The notes beneath the pieces were generated by a model, which was given only the letters and a program-made list of their open reading frames with translations, made no database searches and was not told the origin of the DNA. Positions 1-8,911 of a DNA stretch of 64,000 nt are shown here, in pieces (within the stretch, counting starts at the first letter, position 1; each line of letters starts with the position of its first letter). Position numbers and translations under genes: made by a program. The stretch comes from an uncultured Erysipelotrichaceae bacterium (GTDB taxonomy: Bacteria > Bacillota_I > Bacilli_A > RFN20 > CAG-826), in NCBI GenBank assembly GCA_902787955.1, contig CADAIJ010000006.1:37977-101976 (forward strand), in the 5' to 3' direction.

Positions 1-1666
1 AAATATACCCATAATTTGAATAATACATGGCGTAGTTATATTTGGTGCCACCCTTTGATTGAGTATTAACACCTGAATAATTAATTGTTAAATCATTAGT
101 ATTAACGATAGATTTTTTGATTGTTCCGCTTGTGCCTTGATCGCCATAACCCTCTGTGTAATCGCTTAAAGAAATAGTTGTATCTAAACCAGTAGTTCCT
201 GAATCAGAAATAACTTTCACATTACATGTTTTGGTATAAACTTTTTCGTTAATAGTAGCTGTTACTGTAATAGTAGCGTTACCAGCACTAATGCCTGTAA
301 CAGTAATAGTGCTTCCACTCGTGGAAGAAATAGAAGCAACTTCGCTATTTGAAGTCTCCCAAGTTAAAGGTACATTACTTGATGGAGTCGCGGTTAAATT
401 AACGGTTTCATCAACCATTAAAGATTCGCTTGTGCTACTGATTCCTAATGAATCACCAGAAGCATTTTTATATCCATTAATTACATCACTATTTAAATCT
501 ACATAACCAGAAGGAGTGCTATCGTAAGAGACATAAGTGCTTCCGTTATAGTTTACTGTTCCCCAAATATAATCAGCCCATTCAGGATAATCAATAAATG
601 GATTTCTATTTTTGGTGTAGTTTCTAAATAATAAATTATTCCTATGGATTTCAAATTCATCAACTGGGTCAGCATGATGCCACGCTAATAAATCGGTAAG
701 GACACCCATTTTTCCTGTTAAAGTTGTGGATGAAGCATATCCTTTTTCTTTGAAATCACTATTTTGGACTAATTCAAGATTAGGATTGTTGGAATCAATC
801 CCATCAGAATCGCTGCCAGATAAATAGTTGTATCTTGCAACCATGTAGAAAATGGCTCTAGCAATATCACCTTTATCCGAATCTTGTGGTTCAAAAACAT
901 AATTAGTGTCACCATTTCCTAAAGTTTTAGAATAACCATAAAGGTTACCTTCAAGGTTATAGTATTCGGTACCGGCATCGGAGTAAGTTCTATTCTTATC
1001 AACATAAGCAAAATAATAATTGCTATGGTAAGATCCGTTAACTTTACCATTTCCTGCCCAAAGATGCATCGGGTCGCCTCTAGCTCCTGCTCCACCTTTG
1101 GTTTCAAAGCCATTTGATTTTGCCCAAATATGTTCTTGATTTATACCCCATTGAGATTGATCATGATCTCCCCATGCGGTAGTAAGATTCTCATCATCAC
1201 GATTAATGTATAAAGCATGGACATATGGTCCAGGATTTTGAGCGCTAACTGTTTCTAAATATGAATAGCCAGTAATCTTATTTGTGTTGGCATTATAACC
1301 AGCAATTTCAGATGCAGGTGATTTGACCCAGTCTCTATCAATAATTTCATACAGCTTCCAAATACTTGTCTTAGCAGAGTCGTATGAAAAATATTTTTGG
1401 TCAAGTTTTAATCTAGTCTTTAAATTTTTTAGTAAATTAGTTCCTTTAAGTTCATTTTCGCCGAGTGAACCAAGAGTAGTGGAGTAATAATTTTTAATTT
1501 CATCTTCGCTACAATCATTTAAATCAATATTTTTAGTTGGCGAAGCTGTGTCATATTGACTAGCGCCATTTGCTTCAGAAGCGTTAGCAACTGTTAAAGC
1601 GCTAAAGGCACCTAAACCTAAAGCAATAGATGATAAAATAAGTGATAATTTTGTTTTTGTCTTCAT
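1..1666 (-). CDS. Secreted endonuclease I family nuclease with Ig-like (BIG2) domain, C-terminus cut by window edge
   Basis: I translated an open frame on the minus strand from an ATG at 1664-1666 to the window edge: 555 codons with no stop. Residues 1-29 are a signal peptide (basic start, hydrophobic core, ANA-type cleavage). Residues about 100-370 match the bacterial endonuclease I (EndA/BsnA) family: NQEHIW near 176-181 holds the likely catalytic His179, RGDPMHLW is near 196-203, and the family signature RNPFIDYPEWADYIWG ends near 369. Residues about 405-485 form a bacterial Ig-like repeat (ETSNSEVASIS, then TGISAGNATITV). A further beta-rich region follows and is truncated. The likely role is degradation of extracellular DNA/RNA for nucleotide scavenging. 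No good Shine-Dalgarno precedes the start; the only nearby motif is a 14-bp palindrome at 1674-1687. The family call is confident; exact substrate is not. Confidence 0.85.
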   Translation of the reverse strand, partial: MKTKTKLSLILSSIALGLGAFSALTVANASEANGASQYDTASPTKNIDLNDCSEDEIKNYYSTTLGSLGENELKGTNLLKNLKTRLKLDQKYFSYDSAKTSIWKLYEIIDRDWVKSPASEIAGYNANTNKITGYSYLETVSAQNPGPYVHALYINRDDENLTTAWGDHDQSQWGINQEHIWAKSNGFETKGGAGARGDPMHLWAGNGKVNGSYHSNYYFAYVDKNRTYSDAGTEYYNLEGNLYGYSKTLGNGDTNYVFEPQDSDKGDIARAIFYMVARYNYLSGSDSDGIDSNNPNLELVQNSDFKEKGYASSTTLTGKMGVLTDLLAWHHADPVDEFEIHRNNLLFRNYTKNRNPFIDYPEWADYIWGTVNYNGSTYVSYDSTPSGYVDLNSDVINGYKNASGDSLGISSTSESLMVDETVNLTATPSSNVPLTWETSNSEVASISSTSGSTITVTGISAGNATITVTATINEKVYTKTCNVKVISDSGTTGLDTTISLSDYTEGYGDQGTSGTIKKSIVNTNDLTINYSGVNTQSKGGTKYNYAMYYSNYGYI

Positions 1667-1768
1667 AAGGGGTCTTTATTAATAAAGCATTTATAAAATA
1701 AAAACTCAACCACTAATTTGTAAATAATTATAAAAGTAAGTTTGTCCTATTTTTACAAAGTAAAATAA

Positions 1769-1777
1769 TGTTATAAT
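1769..1777 (+). promoter_or_regulatory. Extended -10 promoter of glpK
   Basis: TG-T-TATAAT is a perfect extended -10 element. No convincing -35 hexamer lies at 16-18 bp, which is usual for extended -10 promoters. A Shine-Dalgarno (AAGGA, 1791-1795) follows 10 bases before the glpK ATG. Confidence 0.65.
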
Positions 1778-1805
1778 CTAATTTAGAATTAAGGATGGAC
1801 CTATT

Positions 1806-3296
1806 ATGACTAAATTTGTAATGGCAATTGACCAAGGAACTACTTCGACACGCGCGATTCTTTTTGATTATGAAGGAAACGCGATTAGTACTGCTCAAAG
1901 AGAAGTTCCAAACATTTTTCCAAATGAAGGTTGGGTAGAAATATCTCCACTTAAAGTTTGGATATCAGTTGTTGATGTTATAAATGAAGTTTTAATTAAC
2001 GCTAATACAGATATGGCTCACATTGACTCTATTGGTATTACTAACCAAAGAGAGACTGCAATTATCTGGGAAAAAGAAACTGGATTACCTGTTTACAACG
2101 GTGTTGTTTGGCAGTCTAGACAATCAGTCGATATTTGTGAATCTTTAGAAGAATATCGTGAAATAATCCATCAGAAGTCCGGTCTTTTGATAAATCCATA
2201 CTTCTCCGCTAGTAAGATTAGATGGATTCTTGATCATATCCCAAACGGTCAAGAAAGAGCGGAAGCTGGCGAACTTATGTTTGGTACAGTTGATACTTGG
2301 ATTATCTATAAATTAACTCAAGGAAGAACATTCGCTACTGATGTTACTAATGCTTCACGCACCATGTTGTTCAATATTTTCGAACTTAAATGGGATGATG
2401 AATTACTTAGAATCTTTAACGTTCCAAAGTGCATGCTTCCAGAAGTTAAAGCTAGTAGTGATGATTATGGTGAAGCTTCATATTTCCCAGGTAATGTCCA
2501 TATCTTTGCAGACGCTGGTGACCAACACGCATCCTTATTTGGTCATAACTGTTTTAACGCTGGTGATTCTAAAAATACTTATGGTACTGGTTGCTTTATG
2601 CTTATGAATACTGGTACAAAACCAATTCTTTCTAAAAACGGCTTATTAACCACTATTGCGTGGAAGATTAAAGATCAAGTCGTGTACGCTTTAGAAGGTT
2701 CAGTCTTTGTTGGTGGCGCTTCTATTCAATGGCTAAGAGATGGCTTACAAGTTATTGAAAAAGCTAGTGAATCAGAAAAATACGCTACAAAAGTTGAAGA
2801 TTCTGAAGGCGTCTATTTTGTTCCAGCCTTTGTTGGACTTGGCACACCATATTGGGATGATGATGTAAGAGGCTCTATGTTTGGAATTACTAGAGCTACA
2901 ACTAAAAACCACATTATTAGAGCAACACTTGAAGCTATTGCCTATCAAACTAGAGATGTCTTCGAAGTTATGAAGAAAGAAGCTGGCATTGAAATTAACT
3001 CTTTAAGAGTTGACGGTGGTGCAACCCAGAATAACTTCCTAATGCAATTCCAATCCGACATCCTTCAATTAGAAGTTAAGAAACCTAAATGTTTAGAAAC
3101 AACTGCATTAGGTGCAGCTTATCTTGCGGGATTATATTCAGGATACTGGAAAGATACTTGGGATATTAGAAGTAAACATCAATACCAAGCTAAATTTAAT
3201 CCAAAGATGGATAAAGAAGTTGCCGCTAAAAAGTTAAAAGGTTGGGATTTAGCGGTCAAATGTGCTATTAATTTTAAACCAAGAAGAGAAAAATAA
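1806..3296 (+). CDS. glpK: Glycerol kinase
   Basis: This FGGY-family kinase phosphorylates glycerol to sn-glycerol 3-phosphate with ATP in the cytoplasm. At 496 residues it is close to the usual ~500. The N-terminal phosphate-binding motif DQGTTSTRA is at 9-17. The second phosphate motif with the catalytic Asp (ADAGDQHASLFG) is near 237-248. The adenosine motif (RVDGGATQNN) is near 402. The start is set by AAGGA at 1791-1795. No glpF or glpD is adjacent, so uptake and oxidation genes must lie elsewhere if present. The next gene starts on the base after its stop codon, so the two are very probably co-transcribed. Confidence 0.96.
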   Translation: MTKFVMAIDQGTTSTRAILFDYEGNAISTAQREVPNIFPNEGWVEISPLKVWISVVDVINEVLINANTDMAHIDSIGITNQRETAIIWEKETGLPVYNGVVWQSRQSVDICESLEEYREIIHQKSGLLINPYFSASKIRWILDHIPNGQERAEAGELMFGTVDTWIIYKLTQGRTFATDVTNASRTMLFNIFELKWDDELLRIFNVPKCMLPEVKASSDDYGEASYFPGNVHIFADAGDQHASLFGHNCFNAGDSKNTYGTGCFMLMNTGTKPILSKNGLLTTIAWKIKDQVVYALEGSVFVGGASIQWLRDGLQVIEKASESEKYATKVEDSEGVYFVPAFVGLGTPYWDDDVRGSMFGITRATTKNHIIRATLEAIAYQTRDVFEVMKKEAGIEINSLRVDGGATQNNFLMQFQSDILQLEVKKPKCLETTALGAAYLAGLYSGYWKDTWDIRSKHQYQAKFNPKMDKEVAAKKLKGWDLAVKCAINFKPRREK

Positions 3297-4421
3297 ATGA
3301 AGAACATACCAATTAGTCGTGAGCATTTCGAAATCGTTTATCAAAACCTCAATGTTTCAAGTAGGATTGATAAGGATTTTATTTACGATGCCTATTGTAT
3401 CGCGATTGATGGCGCAAATGATCTCGCGGAATCTAATGTTCTTGGAAGAGAAATTCCAATTAACCCTGTTTCTTTAATTCTTTATTTAATTAATGAATAT
3501 GGCTTTTATTTAGATACAACTAAAAGCACAAACGAACAAATTAAAGAAGATGAAAAGGCAGCTAGAATTATTATTTCTACCTCCCTTGATAAATACTTTA
3601 CTAACGAACATTTAGATTTCAAAAATGAAACCCATATTTCTAAATTTTCCCCGCAGATCTCCACTCTTTCACTATATATCAACTTTATTTTGGGGGTCTT
3701 GAATCGTTATCGTAAAAGAGAACCTAAGACTACTTTAATTACTGATATTCTCCAAAAAGGTTTTTCAATGGCAAAAGCTATTCTTGAACTTATGGTGTCT
3801 GGTTTTGAAACCGAAGCATTTTCTACTTGGAGAACAATTCACGAAACTGAATGTATCTTATTATTACTTGTCAGTAATGGAGATAAAGCTATCAAATCAT
3901 ATTTAAGACATATGGAATATGCGATGGCATATCGTGGAATCATTCCTTCTAAAGAAGAAACTGACGCAATCTTTGTAGAAATTAAAGAACACATGAAAGA
4001 ACACGATCTTAAATCCAAAGATATGAAAAAATTCATTGAATATGGTTGGCTTTATTCAATTGATAGCGCAATTGAAACTGAAGGATTTAAACTTAATTTC
4101 CGCGATGGTGTGGAACGTTTAGCAAATCTTTCCCAATATTCCTCTAACTATGAAATGGCATCTGAGATTGCTCATAGTTCACCATTAATGATTTATTCTA
4201 AATCTGATTATTATTTGCATCTTGTCTTATTAAATCTATTTGAATCTTTCTTTAGACTTGAAAAAGTATTTACTCAAATCTATTTAAATAATATTTCTAA
4301 AGAAGAAGCAGATAGATACTTAATGATGAGAAATTTATATTATTCTCAGCTTGAAGTTTTATATCATTCAGAAAGACAAATATTCGCTCATAAATTTAAA
4401 ACCGTAAATAGGTTAAATTGA
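3297..4421 (+). CDS. DUF5677-like hypothetical protein
   Basis: This is a 374-residue, mostly helical cytoplasmic protein with no signal peptide or clear membrane span. Residues about 155-190 carry the pattern typical of DUF5677 proteins, a helical repeat around ETEAFSTWRTIHETECILLLL, where the R...HE motif is the conserved part. Conserved Tyr/His/Ser residues follow in the second half. The molecular function of that family is not established and I do not assign one. The gene abuts glpK with no gap, so translation is probably coupled. It ends in TGA just before a bidirectional terminator. The family assignment rests on motif memory only. Confidence 0.6.
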   Translation: MKNIPISREHFEIVYQNLNVSSRIDKDFIYDAYCIAIDGANDLAESNVLGREIPINPVSLILYLINEYGFYLDTTKSTNEQIKEDEKAARIIISTSLDKYFTNEHLDFKNETHISKFSPQISTLSLYINFILGVLNRYRKREPKTTLITDILQKGFSMAKAILELMVSGFETEAFSTWRTIHETECILLLLVSNGDKAIKSYLRHMEYAMAYRGIIPSKEETDAIFVEIKEHMKEHDLKSKDMKKFIEYGWLYSIDSAIETEGFKLNFRDGVERLANLSQYSSNYEMASEIAHSSPLMIYSKSDYYLHLVLLNLFESFFRLEKVFTQIYLNNISKEEADRYLMMRNLYYSQLEVLYHSERQIFAHKFKTVNRLN

Positions 4422-4427
4422 GTACAA

Positions 4428-4452
4428 AAAAAGGACACTTTGTGTCCTTTTT
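4428..4452. terminator. Bidirectional intrinsic terminator
   Basis: AAAAAGGACAC (4428-4438), a TTT loop and GTGTCCTTTTT (4442-4452) form a perfect 11-bp stem with T runs on both strands. It ends the glpK operon (+) and the convergent nucleoside kinase gene (-). Confidence 0.9.
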
Positions 4453-4469
4453 AATTGCGTCATTATTTA

Positions 4470-6116
4470 TCAAACATCAGCGTAGCAGCTTCCGCCGATA
4501 AATTCTCTCATAAGTGAGTTACATGGAACCCATTCATCAGGCATATCGACGAAGTACTTAAGCATTCTGATTAATCTTTCCGCAGTTGGATAGAATTCAT
4601 TATCGATATCGATTGCTTCAAGAAGTGGCATCGCGTATTTCTTCATAACTGGAAGCTCGTAAGAAAGCATGGAGTTATAAACATAGTTTGCACCTTCTTG
4701 AGTATCGTAAATCCAAGTAAATTCACCTCTTCTTACGCTAGCCCACATACCGAGAGTTTCATCTGCCGCAGCATTTCTGAATTTGTAGTCACGAACGATA
4801 CGACGGATAAGTCTTAAGTCGGTTAAGGAAAGTGGTGTACCGTTATCAAGGTTAATTTGAACTTGAGGAGCGATAAAGATTTTGAATTTTTGATGCTTTG
4901 GAATTAAGTTGGTAAGTCTTTCATTTAAGGCGTGGATACCTTCAATAATAATTGGTTCATCATCACCAACTTTTAAGACTCTACCAGGAACGCGTTTTCC
5001 GGATTTAAAATCAAATTTAGGAAGTTGAACTTCTTCACCATTGATTAAATCAAGCATATTCTTATTGAATAATTCAATATCTAAAGCTTCGATTGATTCA
5101 AGATCTGGTTTACCATCAGCATCAAGTGGTACTTCATTCTTTGGTAAATAGTAGTCATCGATAGAAATTCTAATTGGCTTAATACCGCGAGATAATAATT
5201 CAATTCTTAATCTATTCGCAAATGTGGTCTTACCAGAAGAGGATGGTCCAGCAATACAAATAAGACGAATATCAGTGATATCTCTTTCAATTAAATCACC
5301 AAGTTCAGTAAGCATTCTATTATGTCTTGCTTCACAGAGTTGAATGAAGTCAATAATACCATCACGTTTGATGTGAGCGTTAATACCTGCAACGGTATCA
5401 GCACCAGCAATTTTTGACCATTCATGGGACTCCTTGAGGGTTTTTCCATATGTTGGAGCGTCTTCGAATGGAGGAATCTTACCACCAAATTCAGCTCTTG
5501 GATATTGAAGAATAATGCCAGGTGGATATAATCTCATGGCAAAATCTTTGAGATAACCAGTTGATGGAACCATACGATAATACATATAGTTTTTATAACC
5601 ATCACAGTCATATAAATGGACAGTCTTTTCTGGACGATAATCAAGGATTTCAAGTTTGTCATCATAATTATTATCGATATAGAACTGTCTAGCTTCTTCT
5701 TTAGAGACGGTATATCTTGTCATCGCTAAATCAGCAGCAATGATCTTCTTCATTTCTTCTTGAATAGCTCTAACCATATGTAAGTCAGCTTTTTTACCAT
5801 CAAGAAGTTGGATGAAGATAGAACGGGAAATGTTATAGCAGAATCTAACTTTTAAATCTGGATATAAGCGGTGGAAAGCCATAGAGGCAACAAAACGTAA
5901 TGAAGCTTCATAGATTTTAACTGCTTCGGTGTCAGAGCAAGTTAAGAATTCGATTTTAGCATCATAATAAACTTCGTAAGTTAATTCTCTGGAGCGATTA
6001 TTAACTCTAGCACATACAAATTCTTTATCGTTTGCCTTTTCTCCAAGTAGGTCGAGAAGACGAACTTTTTTATCGAATGTCTCTGTCTTTCCTAAGTATT
6101 GTAATGTAAATGACAT
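4470..6116 (-). CDS. Uridine kinase-like nucleoside kinase with ThrRS-like N-terminal domains
   Basis: This is a 548-residue protein of the phosphoribulokinase/uridine kinase class. Residues 1-60 look like a TGS domain. Residues about 65-260 resemble the second additional domain of threonyl-tRNA synthetase, but the HxxxH zinc-site histidines are not kept (the HxxAH position reads RFVAS). The Walker A motif GPSSSGKTTF is at 290-299, followed by the SIDDYYLP substrate loop. Bacterial proteins with this architecture are annotated as nucleoside (uridine/cytidine) kinases; the role of the ThrRS-like part is unknown. A strong Shine-Dalgarno (AAAGGAGGTT, 6121-6130) fixes the start. It is a single-gene unit divergent from the PPi-PFK gene. 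Confidence 0.85.
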   Translation of the reverse strand: MSFTLQYLGKTETFDKKVRLLDLLGEKANDKEFVCARVNNRSRELTYEVYYDAKIEFLTCSDTEAVKIYEASLRFVASMAFHRLYPDLKVRFCYNISRSIFIQLLDGKKADLHMVRAIQEEMKKIIAADLAMTRYTVSKEEARQFYIDNNYDDKLEILDYRPEKTVHLYDCDGYKNYMYYRMVPSTGYLKDFAMRLYPPGIILQYPRAEFGGKIPPFEDAPTYGKTLKESHEWSKIAGADTVAGINAHIKRDGIIDFIQLCEARHNRMLTELGDLIERDITDIRLICIAGPSSSGKTTFANRLRIELLSRGIKPIRISIDDYYLPKNEVPLDADGKPDLESIEALDIELFNKNMLDLINGEEVQLPKFDFKSGKRVPGRVLKVGDDEPIIIEGIHALNERLTNLIPKHQKFKIFIAPQVQINLDNGTPLSLTDLRLIRRIVRDYKFRNAAADETLGMWASVRRGEFTWIYDTQEGANYVYNSMLSYELPVMKKYAMPLLEAIDIDNEFYPTAERLIRMLKYFVDMPDEWVPCNSLMREFIGGSCYADV

Positions 6117-6144
6117 ATATAACCTCCTTTCAGGTTAACATTTC

Positions 6145-6174
6145 ATTATATAAAAAAATATTTGGTTTATGCAA
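6145..6174 (-). promoter_or_regulatory. Promoter of the nucleoside kinase gene
   Basis: On the minus strand TATAAT (6145-6150) is preceded at 18 bp by TTGCAT (6169-6174). The -35 overlaps the cre-like site at 6170-6183, so a bound regulator would block it. Confidence 0.55.
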
Positions 6175-6183
6175 CCGCTTACA
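6170..6183. promoter_or_regulatory. cre-like site (candidate CcpA operator)
   Basis: TGCAACCGCTTACA matches the relaxed catabolite-responsive element TGNAANCGNWNNCA and differs from the stricter TGWAANCGNTNWCA at one base. It lies 16 bp upstream of the PPi-PFK -35 (the position for activation) and overlaps the nucleoside kinase -35 (the position for repression). A CcpA-like protein is encoded at 38931-39935. Confidence 0.5.
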
Positions 6184-6199
6184 AAACTTTTAATATTTC

Positions 6200-6228
6200 T
6201 TTACATTCTTATTTATTTTAAATAGAAT
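6200..6228 (+). promoter_or_regulatory. Promoter of the PPi-phosphofructokinase gene
   Basis: TTTACA (6200-6205), a 17-bp spacer and TAGAAT (6223-6228): five of six matches in each hexamer. The leader is about 50 nt with AGGAGA at 6275-6280. Confidence 0.65.
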
Positions 6229-6287
6229 AAACACGCTAATTTTATTAAAGTACAAACATTTGTATTTTGAGAATAGGAGAAATTATT

Positions 6288-7496
6288 ATGTCCAAAAAAG
6301 CTATGGTCTACATTCAAAGTGGTGGTCCAACTTCCGTAATCAATACTTCTTTATATGGTGCGATTAGAGAAGCCCAAAAGCATAATGACAAGATTAGTCA
6401 TATCTATGGTTCTCTTCATGGTATTGAAGGTTTAGTTGACGACAACTTAATCGATTTAGATCAAGAAGATTTCGAAGAAATTGAATTATTAAAACAAACT
6501 CCAGGAGCGGCTTTAGGTTCCACTCGTTATAAACTTCCAAAAGACTATCATAACCCTGTTTATAACAAGATTATTGCTAATATTCGTAAACACGATATCG
6601 GTTATGTCTTTGTTAACGGTGGTAATGATTCAATGGATACTTGCTATAAATTATCCGTTTTATGCCAAAGAATGGGTCTTGATGTTAAAGTCATTGGTAT
6701 TCCAAAAACCGTTGATAACGACTTAGCTGAAACCGACCACTCTTTAGGTTTCCCATCTGCTGCTAAATATGTTGCTAATACAGTTAAAGAAATCTGTATT
6801 GATGCTCGTGTTTATCGTAAAGGTAAAGTCTTCATTATTGAAGTTATGGGTCGTAACGCTGGTTGGTTAACTGCTGCTGTCGACTTAATCGATGGTCCAA
6901 ACCGTCCAGACTTCATCTATTTACCAGAACATACCTTTGATGTTGAAAAGTTCTTAGACGAAGTAAGTGTTAAATTCCATGAAAAAGGTAACGCTATTGC
7001 AGTTATCTCTGAAGGTATCATCTTCGAAAGAGATATTTCTACTGCTCGTGTTGACTCCTTCGGTCACATCCAACTCGGTGGTGCTGCTTTAGACTTAGCT
7101 CGTATGATTGAAGCTAGATTCGATCTTCCAACTAGAGCTATTGAATTATCCTTACCACAAAGAGCTTATGGTGCTTTAGTTTCTAAAGTTGACCAAGACG
7201 AAGCAATCGCTGTTGGTAAAATGGCAGTTGAACTCGCTATGGAAGGAAAGACCGCTTTAATGGTCGCTATCAAGCGTGTTAGTGATGATCCATATAAATC
7301 TGAACTCGTTCCAGTTGATATTTCAAAAATCGCTAACGTTGAAAGAATTGTTCCAGAGTCAATGATTAAAGATAATACTCAAATGGATGATTCTTTCCGC
7401 AAATATTGCTTACCTTTAATTCAAGGTGAGATTAACGTTATCTACGAAAACGGCATTATTAAATCTGCTAACTTAAAGAAAATTAAAGTTCAATAA
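6288..7496 (+). CDS. Pyrophosphate-type 6-phosphofructokinase
   Basis: This catalyses fructose 6-phosphate to fructose 1,6-bisphosphate in glycolysis. The phosphoryl-donor signature reads as PPi-dependent: GGNDS at 111-115 (ATP enzymes have GGDGS) and PKTVDND at 139-145 with Lys140 (ATP enzymes have PGTIDND). Together these mark PPi-PFKs, whose reaction is near-reversible. MGRNAGW near 190 is the sugar-phosphate site. I start it at the ATG at 6288 because AGGAGA (6275-6280) lies just ahead; an in-frame TTG at 6267 lies upstream of that Shine-Dalgarno. This gives 402 residues. An ATP-type PFK is encoded at 51465-52430 and a soluble pyrophosphatase at 15452. Donor specificity is inferred from motifs. 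Confidence 0.88.
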   Translation: MSKKAMVYIQSGGPTSVINTSLYGAIREAQKHNDKISHIYGSLHGIEGLVDDNLIDLDQEDFEEIELLKQTPGAALGSTRYKLPKDYHNPVYNKIIANIRKHDIGYVFVNGGNDSMDTCYKLSVLCQRMGLDVKVIGIPKTVDNDLAETDHSLGFPSAAKYVANTVKEICIDARVYRKGKVFIIEVMGRNAGWLTAAVDLIDGPNRPDFIYLPEHTFDVEKFLDEVSVKFHEKGNAIAVISEGIIFERDISTARVDSFGHIQLGGAALDLARMIEARFDLPTRAIELSLPQRAYGALVSKVDQDEAIAVGKMAVELAMEGKTALMVAIKRVSDDPYKSELVPVDISKIANVERIVPESMIKDNTQMDDSFRKYCLPLIQGEINVIYENGIIKSANLKKIKVQ

Positions 7497-7560
7497 TTTT
7501 CCCAAATAGGCGAGTTCCTATATGAAATTCGCATCTATTAATGGATTAGTTATGATCTTA

Positions 7561-7587
7561 AGAGGTTGAAAAAATCAGCCTCTTTTC
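7561..7587 (+). terminator. Intrinsic terminator after the PPi-PFK gene
   Basis: AGAGGTTGA (7561-7569), loop AAAAA and TCAGCCTCT (7575-7583) pair over 9 bp with one G-U, followed by TTTCTTT. Confidence 0.8.
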
Positions 7588-7627
7588 TTTTAAAAAATCG
7601 CTAATTCGATTAAAAAACCTAATTTTA

Positions 7628-7656
7628 TTTAAAAATAAAAAATACTAGTTTATAAT
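7628..7656 (+). promoter_or_regulatory. Promoter of the ATP synthase operon
   Basis: TATAAT at 7651-7656 with a weak -35 TTTAAA (7628-7633) at 17 bp. Only 8 bases separate the -10 from the first ATG (7665) and there is no Shine-Dalgarno, so the transcript would have a leader of 0-2 nt. Confidence 0.6.
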
Positions 7657-7664
7657 ATTGACCT

Positions 7665-8132
7665 ATGAAGAAGTTTTTAACACGTTTTACCGAACTTCAA
7701 GGCATGATGATTCTTGGTGCTATCATAAACACTATTATTTGCTTAGCGTTTTTAGTAGTAGGAATTTTAACTGGTTATTATGGCTGGCTTTACGGTGCTT
7801 TAATTGGAACTTTCGTTGAATTAGTTAGTATCTTCCTTCTTTTCAAAGGATCAGAAGTTATTACCAAAACTTTTAAATCATCATTATTTTTAATTTTCTA
7901 TTTTGGCCGCATGGTTTTATTCCTTGCCGCTTTTGTTATATGTGCTTGGCTTCAATTTGGAATTGGCCCATTTGCGAAAGTCGAAGCATTTGATTATTCC
8001 ATTTGGGGTTGCTTAATTGCTATATCTCCTCTTCAACTTATCGTAATCATTATTATGGGTGTTACTCATAAAAACCCAATGAATTTAGTGGAAAAAGCGG
8101 AAGAAGCTTCAGCAAGTGAGGAAAACAAATGA
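7665..8132 (+). CDS. AtpI-position membrane protein of the ATP synthase operon
   Basis: This is a 155-residue integral membrane protein with four hydrophobic segments (about 17-39, 44-62, 73-97, 110-133) and an acidic, charged C-terminal tail. It occupies the place of atpI (the small accessory protein implicated in c-ring assembly or Mg2+ supply) directly upstream of atpB and overlaps it by 4 nt. I cannot see the usual AtpI signature, so the name is positional. It is the first gene of the operon and appears to be translated from a near-leaderless message. Confidence 0.6.
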   Translation: MKKFLTRFTELQGMMILGAIINTIICLAFLVVGILTGYYGWLYGALIGTFVELVSIFLLFKGSEVITKTFKSSLFLIFYFGRMVLFLAAFVICAWLQFGIGPFAKVEAFDYSIWGCLIAISPLQLIVIIIMGVTHKNPMNLVEKAEEASASEENK

Positions 8133-8911
8133 CATTTGGTCCAGAAAATTTTAAAATCGCTCCAAATTTAGAGACAATCATCGCGGTTGCCATTTGTTTA
8201 ATTGTTGCTATTTTTGCTATTATCGTTGGTATTTTAGCTAAAAAATCTGATCCTAAGAAAGCTCCTAAAGGAGTTGTTCTATTAGGGGAATGGGCTGTTG
8301 AAAAAATTGATAACTTCACTAAAGAAAATATGGGTGAAGGTTTTGAAAATTTCGGTGGTATCTTACTTGGTATTATCGCTTTCTTATCACTTAATTTCTT
8401 AGTGGGTATTACTGGACTTCCTACTCCAATGGCCTATCTTCCTGTTCCACTTTCTTTAGGCTTAGTTACATTTATTTTAATTCACTATACTTCGATTCGT
8501 TTTACTCACTGGAAATACTTCAAACGTTATGTTGATCCTTTCCCATTTTTCCTTCCAATTAACTTAATTTCGATGTGGGCTCCACTTCTTTCATTATCAC
8601 TACGTTTATTTGGTAATGCTTTAGTGGGTTTTGTCTTATTAACTTTAGTTAACTTTGGTTTAGAATTTGCAGGCGCCGCTATATTTAGTATCCCACTTTA
8701 TTATGGTGCAAACGGAATTGAACTAGCTTCAAACCTCACTTTAATTCCATTTGTAACCCCAGTTTTACACGCCTATTTTGACGTGTTCTCAACGTTTATT
8801 CAAACACTCGTGTTTGTATATTTAACAACATTATTTGTTGCTCAAGAAAAACCAGAATCTGACGTAAAAGAAGAACTTGAAGTCGGTTCTAGAAAGGAGA
8901 TTACACAATGA
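8129..8911 (+). CDS. atpB: ATP synthase Fo subunit a
   Basis: The a subunit provides the two half-channels for the coupling ion and the stator side of the rotor interface. At 260 residues it has several hydrophobic helices. The essential arginine is Arg159 in LSLRLFGNALVG (155-166). The conserved C-terminal helix region (LIPFVTPVLHAYFDVFSTFIQ) is present, with charged tail residues after it. It overlaps the upstream gene by 4 nt and atpE by 4 nt (ATGA), consistent with translational coupling. The residue pattern of subunit a alone does not decide between H+ and Na+. Confidence 0.94.
   Translation: MTFGPENFKIAPNLETIIAVAICLIVAIFAIIVGILAKKSDPKKAPKGVVLLGEWAVEKIDNFTKENMGEGFENFGGILLGIIAFLSLNFLVGITGLPTPMAYLPVPLSLGLVTFILIHYTSIRFTHWKYFKRYVDPFPFFLPINLISMWAPLLSLSLRLFGNALVGFVLLTLVNFGLEFAGAAIFSIPLYYGANGIELASNLTLIPFVTPVLHAYFDVFSTFIQTLVFVYLTTLFVAQEKPESDVKEELEVGSRKEITQ

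Noticed and set aside
291..506. Plus-strand 71-codon open frame and a minus-strand 64-codon frame at 919-1113
   Set aside because: Both lie within the endonuclease I gene, which has the signal peptide, family motifs and Ig-like domain in its own frame; these are shadows.
1674..1687. Perfect 14-bp palindrome before the endonuclease gene
   Set aside because: AT-only apart from its ends and short; could be an operator but chance is likely in this composition.
4470..6116. Reading the N-terminal half of the nucleoside kinase as a separate tRNA synthetase fragment or frameshifted thrS
   Set aside because: The frame is continuous into the kinase domain, the zinc histidines are absent, and a complete thrS exists at 48439-50358.
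7523..7570. Fifteen-codon frame after the PPi-PFK gene
   Set aside because: No Shine-Dalgarno or promoter, and it runs into the terminator stem; the 168-nt gap holds only a small hairpin (7506-7521), the terminator and the atp promoter.
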